NCBI GenBank assembly: GCA_007570785.1
Contig: ML660201.1
Coordinates: 41,926,863-41,990,862 of the forward strand
Reading direction: 5' to 3'
Length of the DNA: 64,000 bases
Source of the DNA: Antilocapra americana
Taxonomy: Eukaryota; Chordata; Mammalia; Artiodactyla; Antilocapridae
Shown here: piece by piece, positions 1-10,950 of the stretch
Layout of the letters: each line of letters opens with the position of its first letter
How positions within the stretch are numbered: position 1 is the stretch's first letter
Notes under the pieces: model-generated
Seen by the model: only the letters and a program-made list of their open reading frames with translations
Databases searched by the model: none
What the model was told of the DNA's origin: nothing
Translations under genes and position numbers: made by a program

Positions 1-1890
1 GCACTTATTCATTTGTATACTTATTAATTTTGAATAAATAAGCTGATGAAGCAAGAAGGCAGGATTACACATCTATAAATTCCCTGGCAAAATGCCTTAT
101 CTTCACTAATATCCTACTATTCCTTTCCTACAGAGATTTTATGCAAACAACCTTCCAGAATGAGCTGTGAGGACACCTGAGTCTTCCTAGGTAGATATAC
201 CCTCTTCCCCCTAACACAGAGAACCGTGTGTTCAGGGTTGAAGCTAGCGTGATTGGAGGAACACCAGGAAATGTAGCTGATCCTCAGAATAACTTCCCAA
301 CCTTTCTGAAAAGGGGAAATCCTTTCAAATCAGAGGCAGAGAAAACCTTATCGGGAAGAAACTTCACAGACTTGAATTTCCACCAACGAACAGGAGATGG
401 AGGGTGGTTTTGAGATGGAACATCTTGGACAGCCAGATTTTCAGAGCTCATGGACAAAAAGGAGAGGGCAGCGTGCTACCAGGCAGAGGCTGGAAAAGTG
501 CCCCCGGTGTGAGAGGTCTACTCACACTTCCCATGCTGCTTGTGTGACAGAAGCATCCCTCGCATGAGCCTGCTGACAAAACTCTGAATTTACATTCCAG
601 GCAAGCGAGAGGCCCAGGGTCAGACCCTGGCTTGGCTCCAGCCAGCAGCCGGTTTGGGCACTGGCTGCGAGTGTGGGAAACTGAGTGCAGGGGGATCTCA
701 GACCCTCGACTGGGGACCCTGAGGGGTGGCACTGGGATATGCTCCAGGTGTGCCAGGGCTACGAACCCACTTCCCCACTCCCAGGTCAAGGCTGAGGCCT
801 GGGCTCCATCTAAGAGATGGTGCCCAGGGGTGGGAGGGCAGGAAGGAGGCTTCCCCCAGGCCTGCGATGGGGGGCTCAGTTTATGGGGCGCCTGTGGCTT
901 CGCTTGTGGGTGGAGAGGGAGCCATTAAAAGCACCGAGCTGATGTGGACAAATAAAGATTTCTTTCTGAGGCTTCTTGTGTGTTCTTCGTCCCCAGCAAG
1001 ACCACCTCCCCTGGGTGAGCCTCCTCCTTGCCCCACAGCGGCCATTGTGGGGTTCTGAGCACAGAAAGCACTTGGTGTAGAGCTGGGCATCCCACAGGCT
1101 CTGTGCTCCACCTGTGACCCCTTCCCAGGTGCAGAGATGAACGGCCTGAACACATGGAGCGGTTGTGGAAACCCCACGGTGGTGTCTGGTGTGCAAAGGG
1201 AGCTGCGTTTGCTGGCATGCACAGCCTAAGACCCAGGTTTTACAAGATCGAGCTGTGCTGAGAGGGGCCTCCGTGTTTTCCTACTTCGCCTCTCCCACAC
1301 GCGATGTGGCCTGGTGGGCGGCTTTCACTTTAAAGTCAGAAAACATTCCAGCCCGTGCCCGTTCGCGTGACTCCTGATACGCCTCATAAACTATTCACAA
1401 AACAAAACGATTCCTGCCCAAGGTGCTTCCCCATCTTCCTCCTCCTTGAGGTTTAATGCCCGCCCACCTGTCTCCCCAACTCCTTGTGCCCACTCCGCCT
1501 TTCCGATTAATCAACAAGGCCAGGCAGTCTGACGCGGGCACTGTGGACACAGCTCCACACGCCTTCACATCAGCCCCCGCGCCTCCTCTCCACCTCGGTC
1601 CTCTCGCTTCCTCCCATGTGACTTCTGTCCTTGCATGCAAGCTCTGGATCCTCCCCTGCCCCAGTTCTTCAGCAGCAAGAGTATTTGAAAGGCTTTTTAG
1701 CAAGACTGCCCTTCACTCTGCCCCTGTGTCCCAGACATATAGGGCCTGGGAAGGCAGCTGGCTGTGTGTCCCCAGTTCCCCCTCTGCCCACAGACAGATG
1801 GTGACTTTTAGAGAAAGGTCACTGGTATGACTCCTACAACTGCCACATTCTCCCTTTAACCAGCTGTAACTTGGTGATGGGAGACTTTGC
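1..1890. other. Unrecognised single-copy DNA, GC-rich in part
   Basis: No repeat, exon or RNA gene was recognised here. The part from about 590 to 1830 is visibly richer in G and C than the rest of the window and contains several overlapping open frames of up to 124 codons, as expected by chance in GC-rich DNA. An AATAAA hexamer lies at 951-956 and is followed by a T/G-rich tract, which resembles a poly(A) signal, but no upstream coding sequence supports a transcript end. Confidence 0.5.
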
Positions 1891-1891
1891 A

Positions 1892-1966
1892 GCAGAACCC
1901 GGGCTCAAAGCCTGGCTTGGCTACATCCTTGCTGGATGGCCTCCCTCAGCCTTAGCTTCCCATCCA
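1892..1966 (+). repeat. MIR SINE fragment
   Basis: A weak match to the core of the mammalian MIR SINE: a segment resembling the tRNA-like B-box region, then a stretch resembling 'gacctcgggcaagttacttaacctctctgagcctcag'-type core sequence in degraded form. It is old and truncated. The call rests on word order rather than identity. Confidence 0.35.
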
Positions 1967-1989
1967 AGGTCCCCTTCTTCCATCCCCTC

Positions 1990-2110
1990 ATCCATCCACC
2001 CAACAATTACTGAACACCTATGATGGGCCAGGCCTTGTTTTAGACACTGAGGGCTTGCAGGGGATCAGCTGATGAGCTTCTGTCCTCATGGACCTAATAG
2101 CCTAATGAAC
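1990..2110 (-). repeat. L2 LINE 3' end
   Basis: Reads as the reverse complement of the L2 3' end: a 'caacaattactgaacacct' start, a degraded 'atgtgccaggcactg' block, then 'gtcctcatggacctaatag', matching the usual 'ccctcatggagcttacattctag'. It is an ancient mammalian LINE fragment with no coding capacity. Confidence 0.65.
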
Positions 2111-2917
2111 GAGGACTACTAAGAGAATCTACCTCACAGATAGTAAGCATAAAGTATCGTTAAGCTAAGCCATATGAAACTGCATTGTGGTCAAAGCCGT
2201 TTGGGTAGTAACCGTTTTCCATGAATGAAGTCAACAGTGAAGTGTCTAGCACATAGTGGGTCCTCAATGAAGGGGCAGGAAACGAACGTCTCATGCACAT
2301 GGGGGTTAGGTATTCCTCAGTGAGAGCAAAACTATCTTCCCAATGTCTAGTTTATTTGATGAAAAATGCAGTTGACATCAGTTATTATTTACAGCTCATG
2401 TTTTTTTATTAAGTGTTATGAGCCCATGAAGTCTTGAGAAGCAGCTGACAGGAAGTAGCTTGTTGAATTTTGCCATGTTTTAATGCTCCCGTCTGCCAGA
2501 CCATATGACCAATATTTCAAAATATGCTGATCCTTTTCTTGAGTAAATCAGCAGAGCTTAAAACAGACTTTGCATTATTCAAAGCATCCGCAGGGGACGA
2601 GCCAGGGAGGAGGAAGACCCTGTGTTAAACATTTATGTCTCTGAATCACAAACGTCACCCATTTTTACTAAAACCTCTCCAAATGGCTGAAATAAATTTT
2701 ATACGATCAGTCTATTTTTCCACCTCCAGAAAATATACAAAAGCAGGTGTCTAGACTTCCTGGTATATAGAAAGAGCTTGGTTTTTAATGTTTACTTGTT
2801 TTCAGGTGCAGTTAGGACTATTAAGAAAACACTGACAAAGCTTCCCAGGGATTCATGCTGCTGTGGTATTTGGCTTTCCAGGACGTTAAGACAGTCACCA
2901 ACTGTTACTCCTATGAC
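2111..2917. other. Unrecognised single-copy DNA
   Basis: Mostly AT-rich unique sequence. A short block at about 2235-2275 ('gtctagcacatagtggg') resembles the tail shared by MIR and L2. Nothing else was recognised. Confidence 0.5.
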
Positions 2918-3165
2918 TCAGTGATTAAGAACACGGGGCCTACAAGCTCTCTAGCCAGAGGACCTGCCTTGGACTCTCAACTTTCACATTTTCTTCTTTG
3001 ACAAAGTTCTAAGCATCATTGTTTTTCATTTGTAAACGGAACATAATGAAGTACCACTACTGGACTGGCTTTGAAGAACATGTGGGAAGGCGCTTGTAAA
3101 GTATTTATTAAAGCAATGGGCATATATTAAGCAATCAACTATTGATATCATTAATAATGGTACTA
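2918..3165 (+). repeat. MIR SINE, near full length
   Basis: The order of landmarks matches MIR in the forward direction: 'cagtgattaagaacacggg' (tRNA-like head), a degraded core with 'catttgtaaacggaacataa' (the usual 'catctgtaaaatggggataa'), and the LINE-like tail with 'gcgcttgtaaag'. It is diverged but covers nearly the whole element. Confidence 0.7.
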
Positions 3166-3229
3166 AGATCCTGTTATCATTTGGGGTGGGCATTTTTAGC
3201 ATCCACCTCTCTCATCAAGATGCAAAAGC

Positions 3230-4165
3230 TATGTAATAGATACAGAATGTTTCCAGCACTCTGGATGGTTCCACTGGGTCCACTTCCCAATCAGTACTCT
3301 TCCTAGTAACCACTCTTCTAGTTTTTATCACCATTGATCAATTTTGCTTCAATGTGAATTTCTTACAAATAGAGTAATAAAATATGTACTCTCATATCTG
3401 GTTCTTGTTCACCATAAATTGTGTTGTATAATTGTAATTTGTTCTCTTTTATTTCTATGTAATATTACATGTGTGAATGTATGACAAAATTTGTCTATTC
3501 TCCTGTTGTATGCCATTTAAACTGTTTACAGTTCAGGGCATTTATAAACAGAGTAGCTGTGAATCATACTTTTGGTAGACGTATATTTTTATTTCTCTTG
3601 GATTATACACCTAGGAACAGAATTGTTGAGTCGTAAGTTAGACTTAGGAGAAATCACGAAATCTTTTTTTTCTAAAATAGTCCATGAACATATGCTTTCA
3701 TCAACACTCTGTGGGTTTTACTTGTTCTGTATCATTACCAACACTTATTACTGTCAGGCTTTTATTTTTTAGCCATTTTGGTAGGCTGATGGTACCTCAC
3801 AGGAGATTTTATTTTGCATTTTCCTGAACAGAAATGATGTTGGGATTCTTTTCATGTGCTTTATTGGCCATCTGGATGTCATTTCCTGTGAAATCCCTGT
3901 TCAATTCTTGCCTATTTTTTCTTATTCTGCTTTCTGACTTTTTCTTATTGATTTGAGGAGTTATTCTACATGCTGAATATAAGTCCTCTATTAGATTTCT
4001 ATATTTTGTATATATTTTCCAATTTTTTTCTCTGTCTTGGTATTCTTTGATGAACAAACATTCCTATTTTCTGTGAAATCTAGTGTATCAATATTTTGTT
4101 TTTTAACAGTTAGTGCTTTTTGTGACCAGCTTAAGAAATCTTTGCCTACTCTAACAATTTAATCT
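3230..4165 (-). repeat. Old L1 (L1M type) 3' part, reverse strand
   Basis: Reads as the reverse complement of an L1 3' UTR and the C-terminal end of ORF2. Landmarks in order are the 'cttcctagtaaccactcttc' block of old L1 3' UTRs, 'tctattctcctgttgtatgc', 'acacctaggaacagaattg', then 'cttttcatgtgctttattgg' and 'aagaaatctttgcctactct'. A minus-strand open stretch at 3809-4057 carries the degraded ORF2 sequence 'NDIQMANKAHEKN'. It has many frameshifts and stops and is inactive. Confidence 0.85.
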
Positions 4166-5454
4166 TTCATAAGTTTCTGTTTTGCTACCCTCCAGAGGGA
4201 TCACAACTAGAACAAATTACACATTTTTCACACTCTACAGATTCTATCACAGGTCCAGACAGTTTGAAGGATCCCATGGCCAATGATTAGAAAGAATTAC
4301 ATTTAGAGAAGATGACAGAGAGAGGTGTGTCCATAGGCAGAATGAAATAGAGTGTATTAACCCAGACTCTGTCAGCTGTATGTGATGGGACTTGCACACA
4401 ATTTTGTAAAGAAACAGAGTATTAGTTTAGATGGCTAAACTGTGTTCAGGGCAGGAATGGAGCTGGCTGGCCTCAGAGACTACTGGAGTCAAGGATTTAG
4501 ATGATCTAGAACTGTTTGATCTTTTTTTCTTTCACTCTGCATGTTAACTCTCTCCTTCTGGCAATTTGGAGGAAGGAGGGGTGGAAAGATATGGTGCTTA
4601 TTTCCCTGTGTTAACATCCTCACAGCTCAATGAACAGGAAGAAAATTCTGGGAATATCTTTAGCTTGACTCGGGTGATGAAACCCCTGAAAAAACCAATC
4701 ACTGCAGTTGGAATGCTGGTATAATATGACTGGCTCAGCCTGGTCATGGCCTAACCTCTGTAGCCAAGGAGGTAGGCTCTGTTCCCAGAGGAAGAGGCAC
4801 TGGGCAGACTGAAATGATACCATGGGTGGAGCTTTCAAGAAAGAGAAGCATAGTCTATGCACTGAAATGCTGAGCTATCCCATTTCTCTGTTAATGGACC
4901 AGTGACTTAAATTCCTGAACAGAGTTTTAGATTTTCCTTGGGTGACCAGTCCATCCCTCCATTTTGTCCACCCATCCATCCAGTTAGAGCCTCATTGATT
5001 CCTTATATTATTTGTAGCTTAATACATAAACACATACAAAGAGATAATTATCGAATAAAAGCAAAAATAGGTAATCAGGTCCAGTAACAATCTGAAGAGA
5101 CAAATGATGATGGTTAAGTATATAGGAGACTCAATTCAGGACAAAAAAGGTATCTTTTTGTCTTAATTCCTGGGCAGAGCTGGTGCTCCATGATAACTAA
5201 TCTCTAAGTGAGAAAATTAAGAAAACTAGAATCTGTCAAAAGCCTCCTCCACCCTAGGTATTTTACATGCATCATTTTTCATACTATTTCCAGTATTCTC
5301 TTCAGGGAAATTTTCAAATGTTTGGAAATGTTGAAAACATAGTATAGTAATCAACATAGTCACTGCCTATGATAAATAACTGGTAAGAGTGGTCATGTTT
5401 GACTTTATGTTTACATGTCATTTTTAATCAATGCAGTAATTTGTTTTGTGGCAG
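4166..5454. other. Largely unrecognised DNA, possible old LTR scrap at 4660-4850
   Basis: No gene was recognised. The stretch 4660-4850 contains 'ccaatcactgcagttggaat' and 'tgtagccaaggaggtaggct', phrases that recur in the 3' halves of old mammalian MaLR/ERVL LTRs. I could not align it end to end, so that identification is tentative. Confidence 0.4.
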
Positions 5455-5605
5455 AGACTATTACTCCCATTTTATATATAGGGAAATAGAGACTCAGAAA
5501 GGAAAGAAAAGGTCAGACTGCTGTAAGTTGCATCAGAGGGACTTGAACTGAGGTTTCCTCAACTCCTGACATGTGCATTCTCCATATGCAATATTGCCTT
5601 TCATT
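5455..5605 (-). repeat. MIR SINE fragment
   Basis: Reverse complement of the MIR core: 'ctcccattttatatataggg' then 'gaaatagagactcagaaagg', followed by a segment matching the antisense tRNA-like part ('gacttgaactgaggt'). Confidence 0.6.
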
Positions 5606-6139
5606 GCATGAGCAAATATAGATTCACCCTGGCCAGTGATCTTTTTGCCACATCTGCCACCTGGCTCCAAGCTTGACTTCCTTTTCCATCTCATACTCCA
5701 CACTCATCTTCTCAGAAGAGAAATATGAGTCCTGGAATATTCTGGAGTTTAGAAAAGGCCACTGACTATAAATTGGTGCAACCACTACAGAAAACAGAAT
5801 GAAGGCTCCTCACAAAACTAAAAAAGAGTTTCCATACGATCCAGAAAGCCCAGTCTTGGGCATACTCTCAGACAAAACTATAATTCAAAAAGATGTATGC
5901 ACCCCTACATTCACAGCAGCATTACTCACAATGGTCAAGACATGTAAACAACCTAAATGTCCATCAATACACGAATGGATAAAGAAGATGTGGTACATAT
6001 ATCCAATGGAATACTACCCAGCCATAAAAAGAATGAAATCATGCCATTTTCAGCAACATGAATGGACCTAGATATTATTATACTAAGTGAAGTAAGTCAG
6101 AAAAACCATACCATACCATACTCTATGGTATCACTTACA

Positions 6140-6459
6140 GTGAAAGAAAGTGAGAGTCGCTCAGTCATGCCTGACTCTTTGCAACCCCGTGGACTAAACA
6201 GTCCATGGAATTCTCCAGGCCAGAATATTAGAGTGAAGAGTCGTTCCCTTCTCCAGGGTATCTTCCCAACCCAGGGATTGAATCCAAGTCTCCCGCACTG
6301 CAGGCAGATTCTTTACCAACTGAGCAACCAGGGAAGCCTGAGATTACTGGAGTGGGTAGCCTGTCCCTTCTCCAGGGGGAGCTTCCTAACCCAGGAATCG
6401 AACCAGAGACTCCTGCATTTCAGGCCGATTCTTTACCAGTTGAGATACCAGGGGAGTCC
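6140..6459 (-). mobile_element. Bov-tA SINE with doubled tRNA-like segment, in L1
   Basis: Reverse complement of a tRNA-Glu-derived Bov-tA SINE. An 11-bp target-site duplication (tatcacttaca) flanks it at 6129-6139 and 6460-6470. The tRNA-like part is present twice, at about 6213-6337 and 6338-6459, each containing the antisense head 'gattctttaccaa/gttgag'. This makes the element about 110 bp longer than the other Bov-tA copies in the window. Confidence 0.9.
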
Positions 6460-6689
6460 TATCACTTACATGTAGAATCTAAAAATATGACACAAATGAA
6501 CATATCTATGAAACAGACTCATAGATACAAAGAATAGACTTATAGTTGCCAGGGGATTGTGGAGGGTAAAGGAGGGGAGGACAGGGGTTTGGAATTAGCA
6601 GATGCAGATTATTGAATATAAAATGGATAAACAACAAGGCCCTACCATATAACACAGGGAATTATATTCACTATCCTGTGATAAACCAT

Positions 6690-6960
6690 TCAGTTCAGTT
6701 TAGTTGCTCAGTTGTGTCCGACTCTGTGCGACCCCATAGACAGCAGTCCACCAGGTTCCCCTGTCCCTGGGATTCTCCAGGGAAGAACACTGGAGTGGGT
6801 TGCCATTTCCTTCTCCAATGCATGAAAGTGAAAAGGGAAAGTGACATTGTTCAGTCATGTCCAACTCATAGCAACCCCATGGACTGCAGCCCACTAGGCT
6901 CCTCTGTCCGTGGGATTTTCCAGGCAAGAGTATTGGAGTGGGTCGCCAGTGCCTTCTCCA
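6690..6960 (-). mobile_element. Bov-A2 SINE, in L1
   Basis: Reverse complement of a Bov-A2 dimer: two related units, each containing a 'tggagtgggt' block, joined by an A/G-rich linker near 6825-6845 ('gaaagtgaaaagggaaagtg'). An 11-bp target-site duplication (tgataaaccat) lies at 6679-6689 and 6961-6971, so insertion into the L1 3' UTR is certain. Bov-A2 is restricted to ruminants. Confidence 0.92.
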
Positions 6961-7129
6961 TGATAAACCATAGTAGAAAAGAATATTTATATACATAACT
7001 GAATCACTTTTCTATACAGCAGAAATTAACACAACATTGTAAATCAACTATACTTCAATAAAATAAAATTAAAAAAAGGTTACTATGCCAATCTTTTATC
7101 AACAGCATCATTATGACCTCAAGCTATTT

Positions 7130-7215
7130 GAACCCAAAGGCAATTTCTCTGTCTCCCCTAGTGCCTATCACATAGCAGGCCCTCCTAAATGTTTGTATGC
7201 TGAAAGGAACAAATC
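7130..7215 (+). repeat. L2 LINE tail fragment
   Basis: Contains 'tctgtctcccctagtgccta', then 'cacatagcaggccctcctaa', the usual end of L2, in diverged form. Confidence 0.5.
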
Positions 7216-7344
7216 TGGTCCCAGATAGGACCACCGCTAAGTCTCCACTGTGTGTCTGATGACTTCCTGCAATGTCTCAGGCACCACAGTATGCGCCCCA
7301 CCACCTGAGTCTTCATCTAGGCTTTAATTTACATGTCACTTCTT

Positions 7345-7562
7345 TAAACAGCCTTCACTTTAGCCTCATCACTCAATTCTTCCCCTTTCCTTATTTTTGC
7401 AATAATTTTGCAACATATATATATATTTAATCTACTTGTTTTTATCTTCCTACACCTCCATACATAAAGTACCAGAGCAGAAACTTCATTTGTCTATCCC
7501 AAATGCCTACAGAAGTAACCATAAATAATAGGTGCTCAAAACATTTGGATTGTTTATATAGT
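7345..7562 (+). repeat. L2 LINE 3' end
   Basis: Follows the forward L2 3' order: 'atatttaatctacttgtttt', then a degraded 'agggcagaaacttcatttgt' block and the tail 'taataggtgctcaaaacatt'. It lies just downstream of another L2 scrap and may be the same element broken up. Confidence 0.6.
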
Positions 7563-7614
7563 TGGACTGTTCAGATTTTCTCTGAACTTGTAATGTGAAA
7601 CCCAGAGTCCTTTA

Positions 7615-7810
7615 CTAAGCACTTATTATATGCTAGGTACTGTGCATTTACTACATGCTACATACTGAGCAAATGTAGGCTATCTGATTTGTAGCTCAAG
7701 ATAACCAATGAAGATAGGAATTATCATGCTTCACATTTTGTACTTGAGGAAAATGAGACACAGAAAAGTTAAGTAATGTGCTCAAGGTCACGCAACCAGA
7801 AGTGTCAGAG
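7615..7810 (-). repeat. MIR SINE
   Basis: Reverse complement of MIR: 'agcacttattatatgctagg', then 'gaggaaaatgagacacagaa' and 'ctcaaggtcacgcaaccaga'. These are the tail, core and head of the element in antisense order. Confidence 0.75.
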
Positions 7811-8189
7811 ATGTACAAGCATAAGACAGGCTTGTACACTCTCTACCCACCGGGACTCTGGCTCCCGTTCCTCAAAGCTCTCAGTCAGGTAAGCCAAATA
7901 TGACCAGTTGAATGCCAAGAGAGGTTCACTGCATGGTTTATGAGCCACCATCTTTCCTAATACTTGAGAAGACAGTTCAAGAGGAGTCACCACTTGTGAT
8001 CATTCTAGGATATCCTGGCAATAGGCCCAAATCAACAGGAATACAGTAGGGAATACGCAAAGGCAAGGACACCAAGTAAGCCCAAGGATGGCCCCTGGGG
8101 ACCCTTCCCAGGCACCATCTGAAGACAGAACCTGTGCAGGAGCTGGAAAGCTTGGGCTTGACTTCATCATTTTATTCCTGTGAACCAGG
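7811..8189. other. Unrecognised single-copy DNA
   Basis: No repeat or gene was recognised. Short minus-strand open frames here (62 and 75 codons) show no family resemblance that I know. Confidence 0.5.
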
Positions 8190-8310
8190 GCCAGGTTCCT
8201 CATGTGTCTAAGCTTCAGGCTCCTCATCTATACAATGCAGAATAATAATCCCTGCTACATGATCATCACTCATTATTAACCCTTATTTTCAATGTTACTA
8301 CATGATTTTA
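8190..8310 (+). repeat. MIR SINE fragment
   Basis: Forward MIR core: a degraded 'taagcttcaggctcctcatc' followed by 'tacaatgcagaataataatc', equivalent to 'cctcagtttcctcatctgtaaaatggggataataat'. Confidence 0.5.
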
Positions 8311-8347
8311 ACTGCTGATACTAGTAATATTATACCTATAAATAATG

Positions 8348-8547
8348 TTTAGTGCTAAGTCGTGTCTGACTCTGTGCGACCCCATGGATTGTAGCCCACC
8401 AGGCTCCTCTGCCCATGTAATTCTCCAGGAAAGAATACTAGAGTGGGTTGCCCTGCCCTCCTCCAGGGTATCTTCCAACCCAAGGATCGAACCCAAGTCT
8501 TGCGCATTGCAGGCAGATTGTTTACCAGCTGAGCTACCAGGAAGCCC
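8348..8547 (-). mobile_element. Bov-tA SINE
   Basis: Reverse complement of Bov-tA over its whole length, from 'agtgctaagtcgtgtctgac' to the antisense head 'gagctaccaggaagccc'. The antisense B-box of the Pol III promoter, 'ggatcgaacc' at 8484-8493, is intact. No clear target-site duplication was found. Confidence 0.92.
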
Positions 8548-9149
8548 ATTATTATGCCAACGATACTAATAAGGAGCATTGGATAGGAGACAAAATCTTG
8601 GCCCTGGGCCTTTATGTTAATGCTTAACCTCTTGAAGCCTAAGAGGCTTTATCTGAAATCTGGGCTAATTAGCATCTGCTGTGTAGGCCAACTTTACAGG
8701 ATTTTAAAGGTGCTGAAGGTATTTCGATGACAGAAAAGGGTGAAATACATGGAAAGTTTGTTCTCTTAAGCATAGTTGATACGTAGGATGGAGAGAAGGC
8801 AAGAGAGGACAGGGTCTGGAAGCTCTTTCCTTTGGCGGACTTGCCCTTGGCTGCTTGGTGACCTGTTGGGACCTGTCACCATTGGAAGGGAGCAAGTCAT
8901 GATCCTATGTATCAGGGAGCATTGCCTGAGGGGAGTGACTTGAATTTTGTGATCACTGGTAGAACCAGCCAGTTCTGAGAGGCTGCCTGCTGGATATAAG
9001 TTATTTTTGTTCTGGCAGTCCCAGGCCTGGATTGATAAGGCAAACAACAGATGAGCCTTTGGACCAATACCGGAAGAGCTTCTGATTGAGAAGATGCCGT
9101 GGAGTAGAGCTGGCACCAATGGTGCAGAAGTTTTCTTTAACATCCAATG
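8548..9149. other. Mostly unrecognised DNA
   Basis: A weak MIR-like word ('taacctcttgaagcctaaga' near 8628) is the only repeat trace. A 125-codon minus-strand open frame at 8766-9143 has no recognisable domain and is treated as chance. Confidence 0.45.
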
Positions 9150-9600
9150 TACCTCATGTTCAAAATAGTAATTGAAATATAGGCTGTTTATTACACTTGC
9201 ATATGTTTGTAATCAAGGTACAACTCCCGTAGATGAGAAGCAAAAAGCTATAATTTGCTGCTTAGCATCATAGCTGTCGTACATTCATTTAAATAGCTTT
9301 ATTTATCTTCTTCTCCATAAAGAACCTTCCATATTGCAAATTTATTGAATGGTTAATGGCCTAAAAGTATGGGGTTCATTACAGAACGATGTATTTATTG
9401 CAGTGTTAATTAAATAAAAGCATTGTAATCTTTCCAAATTGAACAATTATGTTCATTTAAACATTTTAAACAGAAAAATCTTTTATATACTAATTGAGTT
9501 GCATAATGAAAAGCATGTGTAATGGAAATTTAAATCAAAACAAATACTGAAATAATTTGAACAATTTTTTTTTTAACAATATAAAATGTCTACCTCCATC
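9150..9600. promoter_or_regulatory. Candidate AT-rich conserved non-coding element
   Basis: About 450 bp of AT-rich DNA with no repeat match and few long homopolymers. It is dense in homeodomain-type cores (for example 'gttaattaaat', 'ctaattgagt'), a SOX-like 'gaacaattatg', and octamer-like words ('cttgcatatg', 'tgcataatg'). This composition is typical of conserved developmental enhancers in gene deserts. The call is inferred from composition only; conservation was not tested. Confidence 0.3.
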
Positions 9601-10792
9601 TTTATTAGAGATACTCTAACAGCTCGCTTTCAGAACTCGTGACCTCTGAGCAGAGTATATGGTTTCAGGGCCCATCGGCCACCCTCACGAGCTGGCCAAC
9701 CCTTCAACATCAAAGTTCTGGTTGGCTACCAGCCGCAGCCCCTGACACTCTGGCTGTTAGCCTGGATCCTGACAGGCTGGCTTGAGGCCTGTAGGCTGAG
9801 CTGACAGCCTTTTCTGCAGAGTCTGATGAATGGTTTCTGGCAAGGGACAGCTATGTTCTGACTGCCTACGAGAGCAGTACCCCATCTGAAAAATGTACAC
9901 TGTCTCTCCCGGCTTGCCTGGGGTCGAGGCTTCACAAGTGCCTGGGGCTGATGATTTTTTACACCCAAGAGGGGTCTTTATTTGGTCTTGAAATTCCCAC
10001 CATCTCCCCATCTCTGTGAGGCTCTAAGAGGGTGGTGACGAAAATGGTGCCATCGTCAGCATTAAAGGGATTAGCTTGATTCGGGTGCTCCAGCAAAGAT
10101 TTTTCGCTGCCTATATTTTGTGGCTCTATCCCATGCTTCAGTTATTTAGGGCTAAGTCTTAAAGTAACATTGAGATGGTAGGAAGGGGTGTGGAGAGAGA
10201 AAAACAGGCACATTTTTCAACTAGATGCTCATTTCCTGGTTCCAGAGAAAGATTTATGTGGGATCCTTGGTTTGCCCACGTCTTATTCTCCCGTTTTGAA
10301 ATGGCCTTTAGTTTAGCTAACTTCCATTAATGCTACGTCTTGGATACATGGCAAAATGCAGGAGGCTTGCCTTCCATTTTCTGACACCTAGAGTTGCCGG
10401 GATTATCGAGAGGCTTAAGAATAAATCACTGTACTAAAACCTTCAATTATTAAAAGGTAGAAACAGTAAGTTGCTTTGGAAGCAAATTCCTGCTTGCCTT
10501 ATCCTTAGGATAAAGTTTAGAAACAGTAATATCTAATAATAATCCTCATACTGATGAAATACATTAATAAAAAAGGCTTATGGCAGCATAAATGAAAAAA
10601 TACGTATACTCTGATTAGGCATGCAATTCAGGCATATTTACCGTTTGTCTCATTCATGAAAACTTGCCCAGAGTGTCACTCAAGCTGAAAAGATTTAAGT
10701 GGATCCTGAAAGAATGGAAAAATATTCCTAAGGTCAGCTTACTATGGCCTAGGTTATAATGGTGAGGTTGATTAAAAGCGTGTGATACCAGG
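9601..10792. other. Unrecognised single-copy DNA
   Basis: No repeat was recognised. The first 450 bp are GC-richer, with overlapping minus-strand open frames of 80-84 codons at about 9726-10011. The remainder is AT-rich. There is no splice or coding signature I would defend. Confidence 0.5.
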
Positions 10793-10805
10793 AGATGCAT
10801 CTCTG

Positions 10806-10937
10806 CTGCTGCTGCTGCTAAGTCGCTTCAGTCGTGACCGACTTTGCGCGGCCCTATAGATGGCAGCCCACCAGGCTCCTCCATCCCTGAGACTCTCCAG
10901 GCAAGAGTACTGGCGTGCATTGCCATTACCTTCTCTA
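10806..10937 (-). mobile_element. Bov-A monomer SINE
   Basis: Reverse complement of one Bov-A unit, starting with the (GCT)n stretch that marks the 3' end of these elements and ending at the 'ccattaccttctct' start. A 13-bp target-site duplication (agatgcatctctg) lies at 10793-10805 and 10938-10950. Confidence 0.92.
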
Positions 10938-10950
10938 AGATGCATCTCTG

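Larger units (their letters stand above)
5760..7078 (+). mobile_element. Ruminant L1 3' end, split by two SINEs
   Basis: A 5'-truncated L1 that begins inside the ORF2 C-terminal region ('gcagcattactcacaatggt', 'tggaatactacccagccat') and runs through the 3' UTR to an A-rich end at about 7060-7078 ('ataaaattaaaaaaag'). The L1 sequence is interrupted at 6140-6459 and 6690-6960 by SINEs and resumes without loss after each one. The remaining reading frame at 5799-6071 is an ORF2 tail with substitutions. It is a dead copy, moderately young by its readable consensus. Confidence 0.9.

Noticed and set aside
951..956. AATAAA as a real transcript end
   Set aside because: No coding or exon structure upstream. 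The hexamer is frequent by chance.
8484..8493. tRNA gene on the minus strand
   Set aside because: The B-box is that of a Bov-tA SINE head. There is no foldable tRNA.
10801..10819. (GCT)n run as a trinucleotide repeat locus
   Set aside because: It is the ordinary 3' end of a Bov-A SINE, as are the runs at about 24780-24796 and 58879-58892.
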